This document shows, one piece after another, positions 1 through 6,095 of a DNA stretch of 11,218 nt. The translations under genes and the position numbers were made by a program. The number at the start of each line of letters is the position of its first letter. Within the stretch, counting starts at the first letter, position 1. This stretch comes from an uncultured Clostridia bacterium (lineage in GTDB: Bacteria > Bacillota > Clostridia > Oscillospirales > Oscillospiraceae): NCBI GenBank assembly GCA_945613045.1, contig CALZAG010000033.1, forward strand, positions 1 to 11,218. The letters run 5' to 3'. The notes below the pieces were generated by a model. The model searched no databases, was not told the DNA's origin, and worked only from the letters and a program-made list of their open reading frames with translations.

Positions 1-16
1 GCAATTCGCATTAAGA
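1..16. repeat. Edge fragment of an intergenic repeat
   Basis: These 16 bases match positions 148-163 inside the palindromic element downstream in 15 of 16 positions (GCAATTCG, then C or G, then ATTAAGA). This suggests that the window opens inside a second, diverged or partial copy of the same repeat family. Similarity fades quickly after base 16. Positions 17-113 contain a small ATGGCCAT palindrome but no gene and nothing else I can name. Copy number cannot be judged from the window. Confidence 0.4.
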
Positions 17-113
17 CAGTACGTCTCGTTTTTGCGTCAGCCCGAATATATACTGCGGAGACAGTCGGTAAATGGCCATTGTCTGAACGACAGTTCTGCA
101 AAAAACCACAGGT

Positions 114-224
114 CGTAGGGGCGAGCATTGCTCGTCCGCGTACACGGGCAATTCGGATTAAGAGCGGAGTGTGCCGTAATTTTTCCGCCTTTCGGCGGGC
201 GGACGGCCAATGGCCGCCCCTACG
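114..224. repeat. MITE/REP-like palindromic intergenic element
   Basis: The element is bounded by inverted 10-mers CGTAGGGGCG (114-123) and CGCCCCTACG (215-224). The similarity extends to 27-bp inverted ends (114-140 and 198-224) that agree at 22 of 27 positions. Each end contains its own short palindrome, GAGCATTGCTC on the left and GGCCATTGGCC on the right. The four differences inside these palindromes are paired, so both keep their symmetry. The centre has a CCGCC-tttc-GGCGG hairpin (185-198). GGT lies directly outside both ends (111-113, 225-227), possibly a 3-bp target duplication or chance. There is no coding capacity, so it would be non-autonomous, mobilised in trans or spread as a REP-type unit. 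Similar GTAGGGGCG-ended repeats are, from memory, common between genes in GC-rich Clostridia. Confidence 0.6.
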
Positions 225-256
225 GGTGCAGGATTTTAAACCGCTCTGTCATTCAG

Positions 257-326
257 AAAATGGAGATGTATAGATATTTCCGCAAAACATAATCGGGATA
301 CCGAAAAATCGATACGTCCCCATTTT
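257..326 (-). terminator. Large imperfect hairpin after kdpE, candidate terminator
   Basis: Positions 257-282 and 301-326 form an inverted repeat matching at 21 of 26 positions, separated by 18 bases. Read on the minus strand, kdpE's stop codon (326-328) just touches the first arm. The hairpin begins with AAAATGGGG and ends with CTCCATTTT, so the arm itself supplies a short U run. It could end the kdpDE transcript, and its A/U-flanked symmetry would allow action in both directions. The mismatches, long loop and lack of a longer U tract make it a weak terminator, and it could instead be another palindromic repeat. Confidence 0.4.
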
Positions 327-1039
327 TATCGCTGACCGGACGTCTGCCAGGACATTCGGTAGCCTATGCCTATGTGGGTCTGGATAAACTGCGGATGCGC
401 GGGGTCCTTCTCGAGCTTTTTGCGCAAAGTCGCCATGAACACCCGCAGCGAGGGAACGTCGGACGCGGCCGTGCCGCCCCAGACCTCCTTCAGAATGTAA
501 TTGTGCGTGAGCACCTTTCCGGTGTTCCGCGCAAGCAGGCACAGGAGCTTATACTCGATGGGCGTGAGGTGTATCTCCTCACCGGAGAGGTAGGCGCAGC
601 CGGCGGCGTAGTCTATCTTCAGCTCGCCGTTTTCATAAACGCTTGACTCCTCGCCGAGACGCCTGCCGTCGCACCTCACGCGCCTTAGCGCGACGCGCAG
701 CCGCGCAAGCAGCTCGTCGACGGAAAAGGGCTTTGTCAGATAGTCGTCCGCCCCCGCATCCAGAGCCGCGACCTTGTCAAAATCCTCGCTTCTCGCGGAG
801 ACGACGATGATGGGCATATTGCTCCACGAGCGTATCTTGCGTATCACATCCACGCCGTCCATATCCGGGAGCCCGAGATCGAGCAGCACGACGTCGGGCT
901 TTGAGGACAGCGCCTCCATAACGGCGCCCGCGCCGGTGTTGGCGCGTTTATACCGGTAATCCTGCGTCTCAAGAGTCGCGGCTATGAGATTTGCCACCGC
1001 GTTATCGTCCTCAACCACCAATATATCCGGTTTATTCAT
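326..1039 (-). CDS. kdpE: KdpE-family response regulator (OmpR/PhoB type)
   Basis: This is a 237-residue DNA-binding response regulator, the partner of the overlapping KdpD-like kinase. The receiver domain (about 4-118) has the acidic pair D11/D12, phospho-acceptor D54 in VLLDLGLPDMDG, the switch residue S81 in VVSARS and K103 in DDYLTKPF. A winged-helix DNA-binding domain follows (about 135-230), with LTPIEYKLL, the recognition-helix region VPSLRVFMATLRKKLE and the terminal hairpin HIGIGYRM. E. coli KdpE is of similar size (225 residues). The ATG overlaps the kdpD stop by 8 nt (ATGAATAA) and has a GGAGG site at 1049-1053, so the two are co-transcribed and probably translationally coupled. 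Family members bind direct repeats with about 11-bp period, like those upstream of trkA at 3077-3125. No kdpFABC is seen, so Trk is the likely target; that is inference. Confidence 0.93.
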   Translation of the reverse strand: MNKPDILVVEDDNAVANLIAATLETQDYRYKRANTGAGAVMEALSSKPDVVLLDLGLPDMDGVDVIRKIRSWSNMPIIVVSARSEDFDKVAALDAGADDYLTKPFSVDELLARLRVALRRVRCDGRRLGEESSVYENGELKIDYAAGCAYLSGEEIHLTPIEYKLLCLLARNTGKVLTHNYILKEVWGGTAASDVPSLRVFMATLRKKLEKDPAHPQFIQTHIGIGYRMSWQTSGQR

Positions 1040-2978
1040 TCGTATTTACCTCCGCCTTCTGCAGGCTGAAAACAAACACCGCTCCGTGAGGGGCGTTGTC
1101 CTCGACGTATATCTCTCCGCCGTGGGCGCTGACGATGCTCCTGCAAAGGGCAAGCCCCAGACCCATGCCCCTGCGGCCGTCGCCGCGGACGTTGTCCGCC
1201 GTGTAAAACATATCGAATATTTTTCCCTTAGCCTCGTCGCTTATCCCCGGGCCGTCATCGGCGACCCTGACAGTGACGAGGTCTCCGTTTTCCCGGGCGG
1301 AAAGCTCGATGTGCGAGCCGGGCGGCGTATACTTGACCGCGTTGTTCAAAAGGTTTATCAGCACCTGCACCACGAGCCTCGCGTCCATATAAGCCATCAG
1401 CAGCTCATCGTCCAGCCTGATGCTGACGCTGTGATTTTCCGCCTTTCTGTCCATATGCGCCGTCGCCTCGCGGAACACGTCGTCCAGAAGCTCCGGCTGC
1501 ATATCAGTCAGCCGGCTCCCGGCCTCGATACGCGTTATGGCCAGCAGGTTCTCCACAAGGCCGATCAGCCACATGGAGTCGTCATATATCGAGCCGTACA
1601 GCTTTCTGCGTCTGTCCCTGTCCATGTCGTTTTCCATCAGCAGGGCGGCGGTGCCGGAAATGCTGGTGAGCGGTGTTCTGAGGTCATGGGATATCGAGCG
1701 CAGGAGATTTGCCCTCAGCTCCTCTGCGCGGGCTTTTTCCTCGATCTCGCGCTTTGCCCGCAGGTTGTTTTCGTTTTCGAGTATGAGCCCGCACTCATCG
1801 AGTATCGCCACCATGAGAGACTTTTCAAAGCTCTTGAGGTTTTCCCTGCCCTTCATGGCGATGCACACGACAGCAAGTGCGGAATCAGTGCCCCTTACGG
1901 CCATATAAAGCCCGTTAGCATTCGGCCGGACGTCGGTGAAGCTTCCGGCGCGGCGGTTATGCCTGAGCACCCAGCGGGCGGTCTCCCTCTCGAAGGGGCC
2001 GAGGTAATCGTCAAAGCTCCCTTCGCCGTAAAATGGAAACGGCATAGGCGGGCACAGCTCGCCGCCGCGCGCGGGGTAAACGAGGATATCCCGCTCAAGC
2101 AGCTTCACGAGCTGGGCGGCGGTCACGGAAAGAATCGCCTCCTCGCTCTCGGCCTTCTGCAGCTTCTGGCTCGTTTCAAGAAGTATGTCGGTGCGGTATA
2201 CCCGCTGGGCCGTCCGGCGCGCCTGACGCTTTATCCGCACGGGAAGATCCGATATAAAAAGCGCCGCGGCAAACATCACAACAAAGGTCGCGATATAGTT
2301 CGGGCTCGCCGACAGCGAGTGATACGGCTCCGTGAAGAAAAAATTGAATATCAGCACCGACAGCACCGAGGCGGCAAGGCTGTAGCTCCTGCCCTCGGTG
2401 ACCATCGCGATGCCCAGCACACCGAGGATATACAGCACTATGACATTCGCGGTGGACAGGCCGAGCCGCGTAAACAGAAGACCCGCAAGGGTGCTCAGGG
2501 CAAGCAGAGCCGCGGTCTTCAGCACGTCGGCGGCTCTGAAGCGCTCATCGGGCATTCTGCGGCGAGGGGCGCGCACGTCGGCGGCGGGCTGGTCCGGAAT
2601 GATGTAAACATCCATATCCGGCGCAAGCTCGCTCAGGCGGTCGATCAGGTTTTTACGGGGGCTCAGGCCGCGTTTGAGGGGGCTTCTTCCCAGCACGATC
2701 TTGGTCGCGCCGCTTACGCGGGCGTACTCGGCGATCTGCGTGGCCGTATCCTCACCGTATAGGGTCGTCACCTGTGCGCCGAGCCTTTTTGCGAGGCTGA
2801 CGTTTTCCGCAAGCCTCTCCTGGGTCTCTTTATCGCTCTGCTCAAAATGCGGCGGCTCGACAAAAAGCGCCGAAACCGTGCCCCTGAATGCTTCTGCCAG
2901 CTTCGCTCCGGCACGTATGACCCTCGCGTTCGAGGGAGAACCGGAAAGGCATATAAGTATCTTCTCCTCACGCTCCAT
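1032..2978 (-). CDS. kdpD: KdpD-like sensor histidine kinase lacking the N-terminal KdpD domain
   Basis: This is a 648-residue membrane histidine kinase. Domains in order: a USP-like domain (about 5-130), four closely packed membrane helices (about 152-245, DUF4118 type), an arginine-rich stretch RIKRQARR (248-255), a GAF-like region (about 270-405), the HisKA dimerisation domain with phospho-acceptor H431 in SISHDLRTPLTS, and an ATPase domain with N box NLLNNAVKYTP (542-552), G1 DDGPG (574-578) and G2 GMGLGLAL (604-611). E. coli KdpD has about 890 residues. The missing part is the N-terminal KdpD domain with its Walker motif. I chose ATG 2978, preceded by GAGGTGG, because the upstream ATG at 3014 lies beyond a likely -10 element. 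The USP domain has S12-G-S14, 20 residues, then VSALF, resembling the c-di-AMP motif of S. aureus KdpD. The kinase probably senses K+ or turgor and phosphorylates the adjacent KdpE. Confidence 0.92.
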   Translation of the reverse strand: MEREEKILICLSGSPSNARVIRAGAKLAEAFRGTVSALFVEPPHFEQSDKETQERLAENVSLAKRLGAQVTTLYGEDTATQIAEYARVSGATKIVLGRSPLKRGLSPRKNLIDRLSELAPDMDVYIIPDQPAADVRAPRRRMPDERFRAADVLKTAALLALSTLAGLLFTRLGLSTANVIVLYILGVLGIAMVTEGRSYSLAASVLSVLIFNFFFTEPYHSLSASPNYIATFVVMFAAALFISDLPVRIKRQARRTAQRVYRTDILLETSQKLQKAESEEAILSVTAAQLVKLLERDILVYPARGGELCPPMPFPFYGEGSFDDYLGPFERETARWVLRHNRRAGSFTDVRPNANGLYMAVRGTDSALAVVCIAMKGRENLKSFEKSLMVAILDECGLILENENNLRAKREIEEKARAEELRANLLRSISHDLRTPLTSISGTAALLMENDMDRDRRRKLYGSIYDDSMWLIGLVENLLAITRIEAGSRLTDMQPELLDDVFREATAHMDRKAENHSVSIRLDDELLMAYMDARLVVQVLINLLNNAVKYTPPGSHIELSARENGDLVTVRVADDGPGISDEAKGKIFDMFYTADNVRGDGRRGMGLGLALCRSIVSAHGGEIYVEDNAPHGAVFVFSLQKAEVNTNE

Positions 2979-3004
2979 TGTCTTGCCACCTCGCTTTCGC
3001 CGAT

Positions 3005-3013
3005 ATTGTATCA
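3005..3013 (-). promoter_or_regulatory. Extended -10 promoter for kdpDE
   Basis: On the minus strand this reads TGATACAAT, which is TGn followed by TACAAT (5 of 6 matches to TATAAT). A start site near 2998 would leave about 20 nt before the kdpD ATG at 2978. The hexamer 17 bp upstream is TTTTTA, a poor -35, so the promoter would rely on the extended -10 or on an activator. This placement also argues against the upstream ATG at 3014 as the kdpD start. Confidence 0.5.
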
Positions 3014-3035
3014 CATCGCGCTTCTCATAAAAAGC

Positions 3036-3060
3036 AAATTCTTCCCGGGAGAGTGAATTT
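3036..3060. promoter_or_regulatory. Dyad between the kdpD and trkA promoters
   Basis: AAATTC (3036-3041) and GAATTT (3055-3060) are perfect inverted hexamers flanking the 8-bp palindrome TCCCGGGA (3043-3050). The inner palindrome is offset by two bases from the outer symmetry axis. The dyad lies just upstream of the kdpD promoter and on the far side of the direct-repeat array from trkA. Its position fits an operator for a dimeric regulator acting on kdpDE. It could also be chance symmetry, as no regulator can be named. Confidence 0.3.
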
Positions 3061-3076
3061 CCATTATTTTTCTGCG

Positions 3077-3125
3077 TTTTAATGCAATCTTAATGCGCTC
3101 AGCCTTGTTCTAATCCCGTTCTAAT
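3077..3125 (+). promoter_or_regulatory. Tandem direct repeats, candidate KdpE operator upstream of trkA
   Basis: Two pairs of direct repeats are visible. TTAATGC occurs at 3079-3085 and 3090-3096 (11-bp period), and GTTCTAAT at 3107-3114 and 3118-3125 (11-bp period). All four share YTAAT, starting at 3079, 3090, 3110 and 3121, so members of each pair lie on the same helix face. Paired direct half-sites with an 11-bp period are the usual target of OmpR/PhoB-family response regulators, the family of the KdpE encoded next door. The last repeat ends 11 bp before the trkA extended -10, a spacing typical of PhoB-type activation in place of a -35. Binding by this KdpE is inference. Confidence 0.55.
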
Positions 3126-3133
3126 ACCTTTGG

Positions 3134-3142
3134 TGGTACATT
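3134..3142 (+). promoter_or_regulatory. Candidate extended -10 of the trkAH promoter
   Basis: TGG-TACATT fits the TGn extended -10 pattern with 4 of 6 matches to TATAAT. No good -35 hexamer sits 16-18 bp upstream; that space is taken by the YTAAT repeats. This is the layout of an activator-dependent promoter. Transcription would start near 3149, about 27 nt before the trkA ATG. Confidence 0.4.
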
Positions 3143-3175
3143 TGCCTCAGCAAAAAAGAAAAAGAGGCCATAAAC

Positions 3176-4537
3176 ATGAAGATCGTGATCGTAGGCTGCG
3201 GCAAGATAGGCCAAAGCATACTCAAAAGTCTGGTTCAGGAAAACCACGAGATAGTCGCCGTGGACTCCGACCCCGATGTCATCAACAGCATAACGGGCAA
3301 CTACGACGTTATGGGCGTCTGCGCTGCCGGCACGCACTACAAAACGCTTTCCGACGCGATGGTGCAGAATGCGGAGCTGTTCATCGCAACGACGGGCTCG
3401 GATGAGCTTAATATGCTCAGCTGCTTTCTTGCAAAGCGCATGGGAGCAAAGCACACCGTTGCCCGCATACGCGGGCAGGAATACAGCACCGAAAATCTTA
3501 AATTCATCAAGCAGCAGCTTGAGCTGTCCATGGTCATAAACCCCGAACAGCTCACGGCTCAGGCCATATTCAACATACTTAAGTTCCCCTCCGCGGTAAA
3601 GTCGGAGACCTTCACCCGCCGCCGCTTTGAGATGGCGGAGCTGAGCGTCAAGCCCTCCTCTCCGCTCGACGGGGTGAGCCTTTCGGAGCTCAGGCGCAGG
3701 TACAGCGCGGCCTTCCTTGTATGCGCGGTTCTGCGCGGCGGAAGGGCATACATACCCGGCGGCAGTTTTGTATTGGAGGCCGGGGATAAGCTGGGGCTTC
3801 TGGCCGCGCCGGAGGATATGCAGAAGCTGCTGCGCGGCATGGGCATACTGCAGAAAAGCGCGAAGCACGTCATAATACTGGGCGGCAGCAGGATTGCAAG
3901 GTATCTCGCCGAGGAGCTTATACGCAGTGAAAACAGCGTGAAGATAATCGAGAAGGACGAGGAGCGCTGCGCCGAGCTGTGCGGTACGCTTCCGGACAAT
4001 GCGATCGTCATCTGCGGCGACGGCTCCGACCACGAATTGCTCACCGAGGAGGGGCTCGACCGCTCCGACGCCTTCGTCGCACTCACCGGCATGGATGAGG
4101 AAAATCTGCTCGTCGCCTATTACGCTCTCGGCCGCAGGGTCCCCAAGGTCATAGCCAAGATCAGTCAGGACAGCTATTCCGACATAGGCGGGCAGCTCGG
4201 CATCGACTGCGTGGTCTCACCCAAGCACATCACCGCCGATCTTCTCGTGCAGTACGCGAGAGCGCTCCAGAACTCGCTCGGCAGCAGGATAGAGACCCTG
4301 TACAGCCTGATGAACGGCAGGGTCGAGGCGCTGGAATTCGACGTGGCCGATGATTTCGCCTGCGCGGGCGTGGCGATAAAGGATCTTCGCCTGAAGCCCG
4401 ACATACTGCTGGCAGGGCTTATCCGCGGCGAAAAGACCATCATCCCGGGCGGCGACGACGTTATACTGCCCCACGACCGGGTCATCGTGATAGCCGCCGG
4501 TCAGAGACTTTGTGATTTATCGGATGTGATAGCGTGA
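3176..4537 (+). CDS. trkA: TrkA, Trk potassium uptake regulatory subunit
   Basis: This 453-residue cytoplasmic protein is the nucleotide-binding gating subunit of the Trk K+ uptake system and forms a ring under TrkH. It has two RCK repeats. RCK_N1 starts with IVIVGCGKIG (3-12) and an acidic residue D30 at the end of strand 2, typical NAD(H) binding. RCK_C1 covers about 145-225. RCK_N2 starts with HVIILGGSRIA (231-241) with E259; its glycine motif is degenerate. RCK_C2 covers about 375-453. The length matches double-domain TrkA (about 450-460). The ATG has only a weak purine-rich upstream stretch (AAAAGAGG). The gene overlaps trkH by 4 nt. It is divergent from kdpDE and lies behind a putative KdpE operator. 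RCK_C domains of related proteins in Gram-positive bacteria bind c-di-AMP, which may apply here. Confidence 0.96.
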   Translation: MKIVIVGCGKIGQSILKSLVQENHEIVAVDSDPDVINSITGNYDVMGVCAAGTHYKTLSDAMVQNAELFIATTGSDELNMLSCFLAKRMGAKHTVARIRGQEYSTENLKFIKQQLELSMVINPEQLTAQAIFNILKFPSAVKSETFTRRRFEMAELSVKPSSPLDGVSLSELRRRYSAAFLVCAVLRGGRAYIPGGSFVLEAGDKLGLLAAPEDMQKLLRGMGILQKSAKHVIILGGSRIARYLAEELIRSENSVKIIEKDEERCAELCGTLPDNAIVICGDGSDHELLTEEGLDRSDAFVALTGMDEENLLVAYYALGRRVPKVIAKISQDSYSDIGGQLGIDCVVSPKHITADLLVQYARALQNSLGSRIETLYSLMNGRVEALEFDVADDFACAGVAIKDLRLKPDILLAGLIRGEKTIIPGGDDVILPHDRVIVIAAGQRLCDLSDVIA

Positions 4538-5976
4538 GATATAAAATCGTTCTTCATACCGTCGGCAGGGTCATCCTCTTCGAGGCGGCGCTGCTGCTCC
4601 TGCCGCTCGCGGCAGCTCTTATATACGGCGAGAGCTGCGCAGAGGCTTTCATCATAACCATTCTTATCGCGGCGGCGCTGGGCTTTGCCGTTTCGCGGCT
4701 CTGCAGCGGCGCCGAAAAGGATATCTTCATACGCGAGGGCTTCGCCATCGTGTCCCTTTCATGGATATCCATTTCCGCCATCGGCGCTCTGCCCTTCGTC
4801 ATAAGCGGCGAGATCCCCTCGTACATCGACGCGTTTTTCGAGACTGTCAGCGGCTTCACCACGACCGGTGCCTCCATCCTCACGGATGTTGAGAGCATGA
4901 GCCGCGGGCTTCTGTTCTGGCGCAGCCTTACCCACTGGCTGGGCGGCATGGGCGTGCTGGTGTTCGTCATGGCGATCATGGAAAAGGTCCCCGACCGCTC
5001 GATAAACATACTTCGTGCCGAAATGCCCGGACACAGCGTGGATAAGCTCGTGCCCCGCTCAAGGTCCACCGCCAAGATCCTCTACTACATTTATCTGGCG
5101 CTGACCGTGCTGGAGGTCGTTTTTCTCCTGTGCGGAGGCATGCCGCTGTACGACAGCATCGTTCACGCCCTCGGCACCGCGGGTACGGGCGGCTTCGGCA
5201 TAAAGGCCGACAGCATCGCGTCCTACAGCCACTATCTGCAGTGGGTCATCACGGTGTTCATGCTGCTGTTCGGCGTGAGCTTCAGCCTGTATTACCTGAT
5301 CCTTTTGAGGAAATGGAAGGCCGTCCTCGGCTCGAATGAGCTCAGGTGCTATCTGGGCATCGGGTTTGCCTCATTCGTTATCATAACAATAAACATCTAT
5401 CCCATGTACGGAAACATAGCAGACGCGGTGCGGCTTTCGGCCTTTCAGGTGTCCTCCCTGCTCACGACAACGGGCTATGCGACCGCCGATTTCGACCTCT
5501 GGCCTCAGCTTTCAAAGGCCGTGCTGTTCCTGCTGATGTTCTCGGGCGGCTGCATGGGCTCGACCGCGGGCGGTCTGAAGATATCCCGCATCGTCGTGCT
5601 GGCGCAGTCGGTAAGGAACGAGCTGCGCCGGGCTCTGCTGCCGAGGTCGGTGAGCTCCGTTAAGCTCAACGGCCGGCGGCTCGACCCCCTGGAGGTAAAG
5701 GCCGTCCACTCCTACTTTGCCATTTACCTTTCCGTTATCATAGCCGTGTTCCTGCTCATAAGCTTCGAGCCCTTCGGGATGGAGACCAACCTCTCGGCGG
5801 CGGTCTCCTGCGTGAACAACATCGGCCCGGGCTTCCATCTTGTCGGACCGGCGGCAAACTATGCGGCCTACTCCGGTTTTTCAAAGCTGGTGCTGTCCCT
5901 TGCCATGCTGCTGGGCAGGCTTGAGATATTCCCTATGCTGCTGCTGTTTTCCCCTCAGCTCTGGTCAAGAAGATAG
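4534..5976 (+). CDS. trkH: TrkH-family potassium channel subunit
   Basis: This 480-residue integral membrane protein is the K+-translocating subunit paired with TrkA. It shows the four membrane-pore-membrane repeats of the Trk/Ktr/HKT superfamily, each with a selectivity-filter segment: SGFTTTGAS (106-114), GTAGTGGFG (214-222), LLTTTGYATADF (309-320) and VNNIGPGF (427-434). FSGGCMGSTAGGLK (336-349) is the intramembrane gating loop conserved in TrkH. The length matches TrkH proteins (about 480-490). The start is GTG at 4534, overlapping the trkA TGA in GTGA. The first residues read directly into a hydrophobic helix, and the upstream site is weak, so translation is probably coupled to trkA. The gene is followed within 35 bp by a strong hairpin, making trkAH a two-gene operon. 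Confidence 0.96.
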   Translation: MRYKIVLHTVGRVILFEAALLLLPLAAALIYGESCAEAFIITILIAAALGFAVSRLCSGAEKDIFIREGFAIVSLSWISISAIGALPFVISGEIPSYIDAFFETVSGFTTTGASILTDVESMSRGLLFWRSLTHWLGGMGVLVFVMAIMEKVPDRSINILRAEMPGHSVDKLVPRSRSTAKILYYIYLALTVLEVVFLLCGGMPLYDSIVHALGTAGTGGFGIKADSIASYSHYLQWVITVFMLLFGVSFSLYYLILLRKWKAVLGSNELRCYLGIGFASFVIITINIYPMYGNIADAVRLSAFQVSSLLTTTGYATADFDLWPQLSKAVLFLLMFSGGCMGSTAGGLKISRIVVLAQSVRNELRRALLPRSVSSVKLNGRRLDPLEVKAVHSYFAIYLSVIIAVFLLISFEPFGMETNLSAAVSCVNNIGPGFHLVGPAANYAAYSGFSKLVLSLAMLLGRLEIFPMLLLFSPQLWSRR

Positions 5977-6008
5977 CTAAGCCGGCGCACGACAGCTTTA
6001 CGGATAAC

Positions 6009-6049
6009 AGACGGCCCCTCGGTCAGACTTGCTGACCGAGGGGTCGTCT
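6009..6049 (+). terminator. Terminator hairpin after trkH
   Basis: Arms at 6009-6026 and 6032-6049 form an 18-bp stem with one G-U pair and a 5-nt loop (ACTTG). The stem includes CCCCTCGGTCAG and its complement and is followed by only a short TCTTT run. It lies between the convergent trkH and prfB genes and may serve both. Its core resembles the terminator at 11112-11149. Confidence 0.75.
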
Positions 6050-6070
6050 TTGCGATAATCTTTTTATCCC

Positions 6071-6089
6071 TGCGGCTGCGTTCGCCGCA
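6071..6089 (-). terminator. Small hairpin just after prfB
   Basis: TGCGGC (6071-6076) and GCCGCA (6084-6089) form a 6-bp GC-rich stem with a 7-nt loop, 6 bases beyond the prfB stop on the minus strand. No U tract follows in that direction, so it is a doubtful terminator. It may act with the larger hairpin at 6009-6049. Confidence 0.25.
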
Positions 6090-6095
6090 AAAGTC

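Noticed and set aside
79..273. Small open frame (64 codons) across the left-edge repeat
   Set aside because: It runs through the palindromic element, has no clear ribosome binding site and looks like translated repeat sequence.
1..325. CRISPR array or attachment site at the left edge
   Set aside because: Repeats are few, inverted and unevenly spaced, with no regular spacer pattern, integrase or tRNA gene.
984..2762. Long plus-strand open frame (592 codons) opposite kdpD
   Set aside because: It is antisense to a gene with complete kinase motifs, its translation is rich in His, Arg and Gln with no recognisable domain, and such frames arise from the GC-rich third positions of the real gene.
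2979..3014. Upstream ATG that would add 12 residues to KdpD
   Set aside because: It lies beyond the likely -10 element and lacks a good ribosome binding site, while ATG 2978 has GAGGTGG at a suitable distance.
3110..4033. Minus-strand open frame (307 codons) opposite trkA
   Set aside because: No domain is recognisable and it lies fully antisense to a canonical RCK protein.
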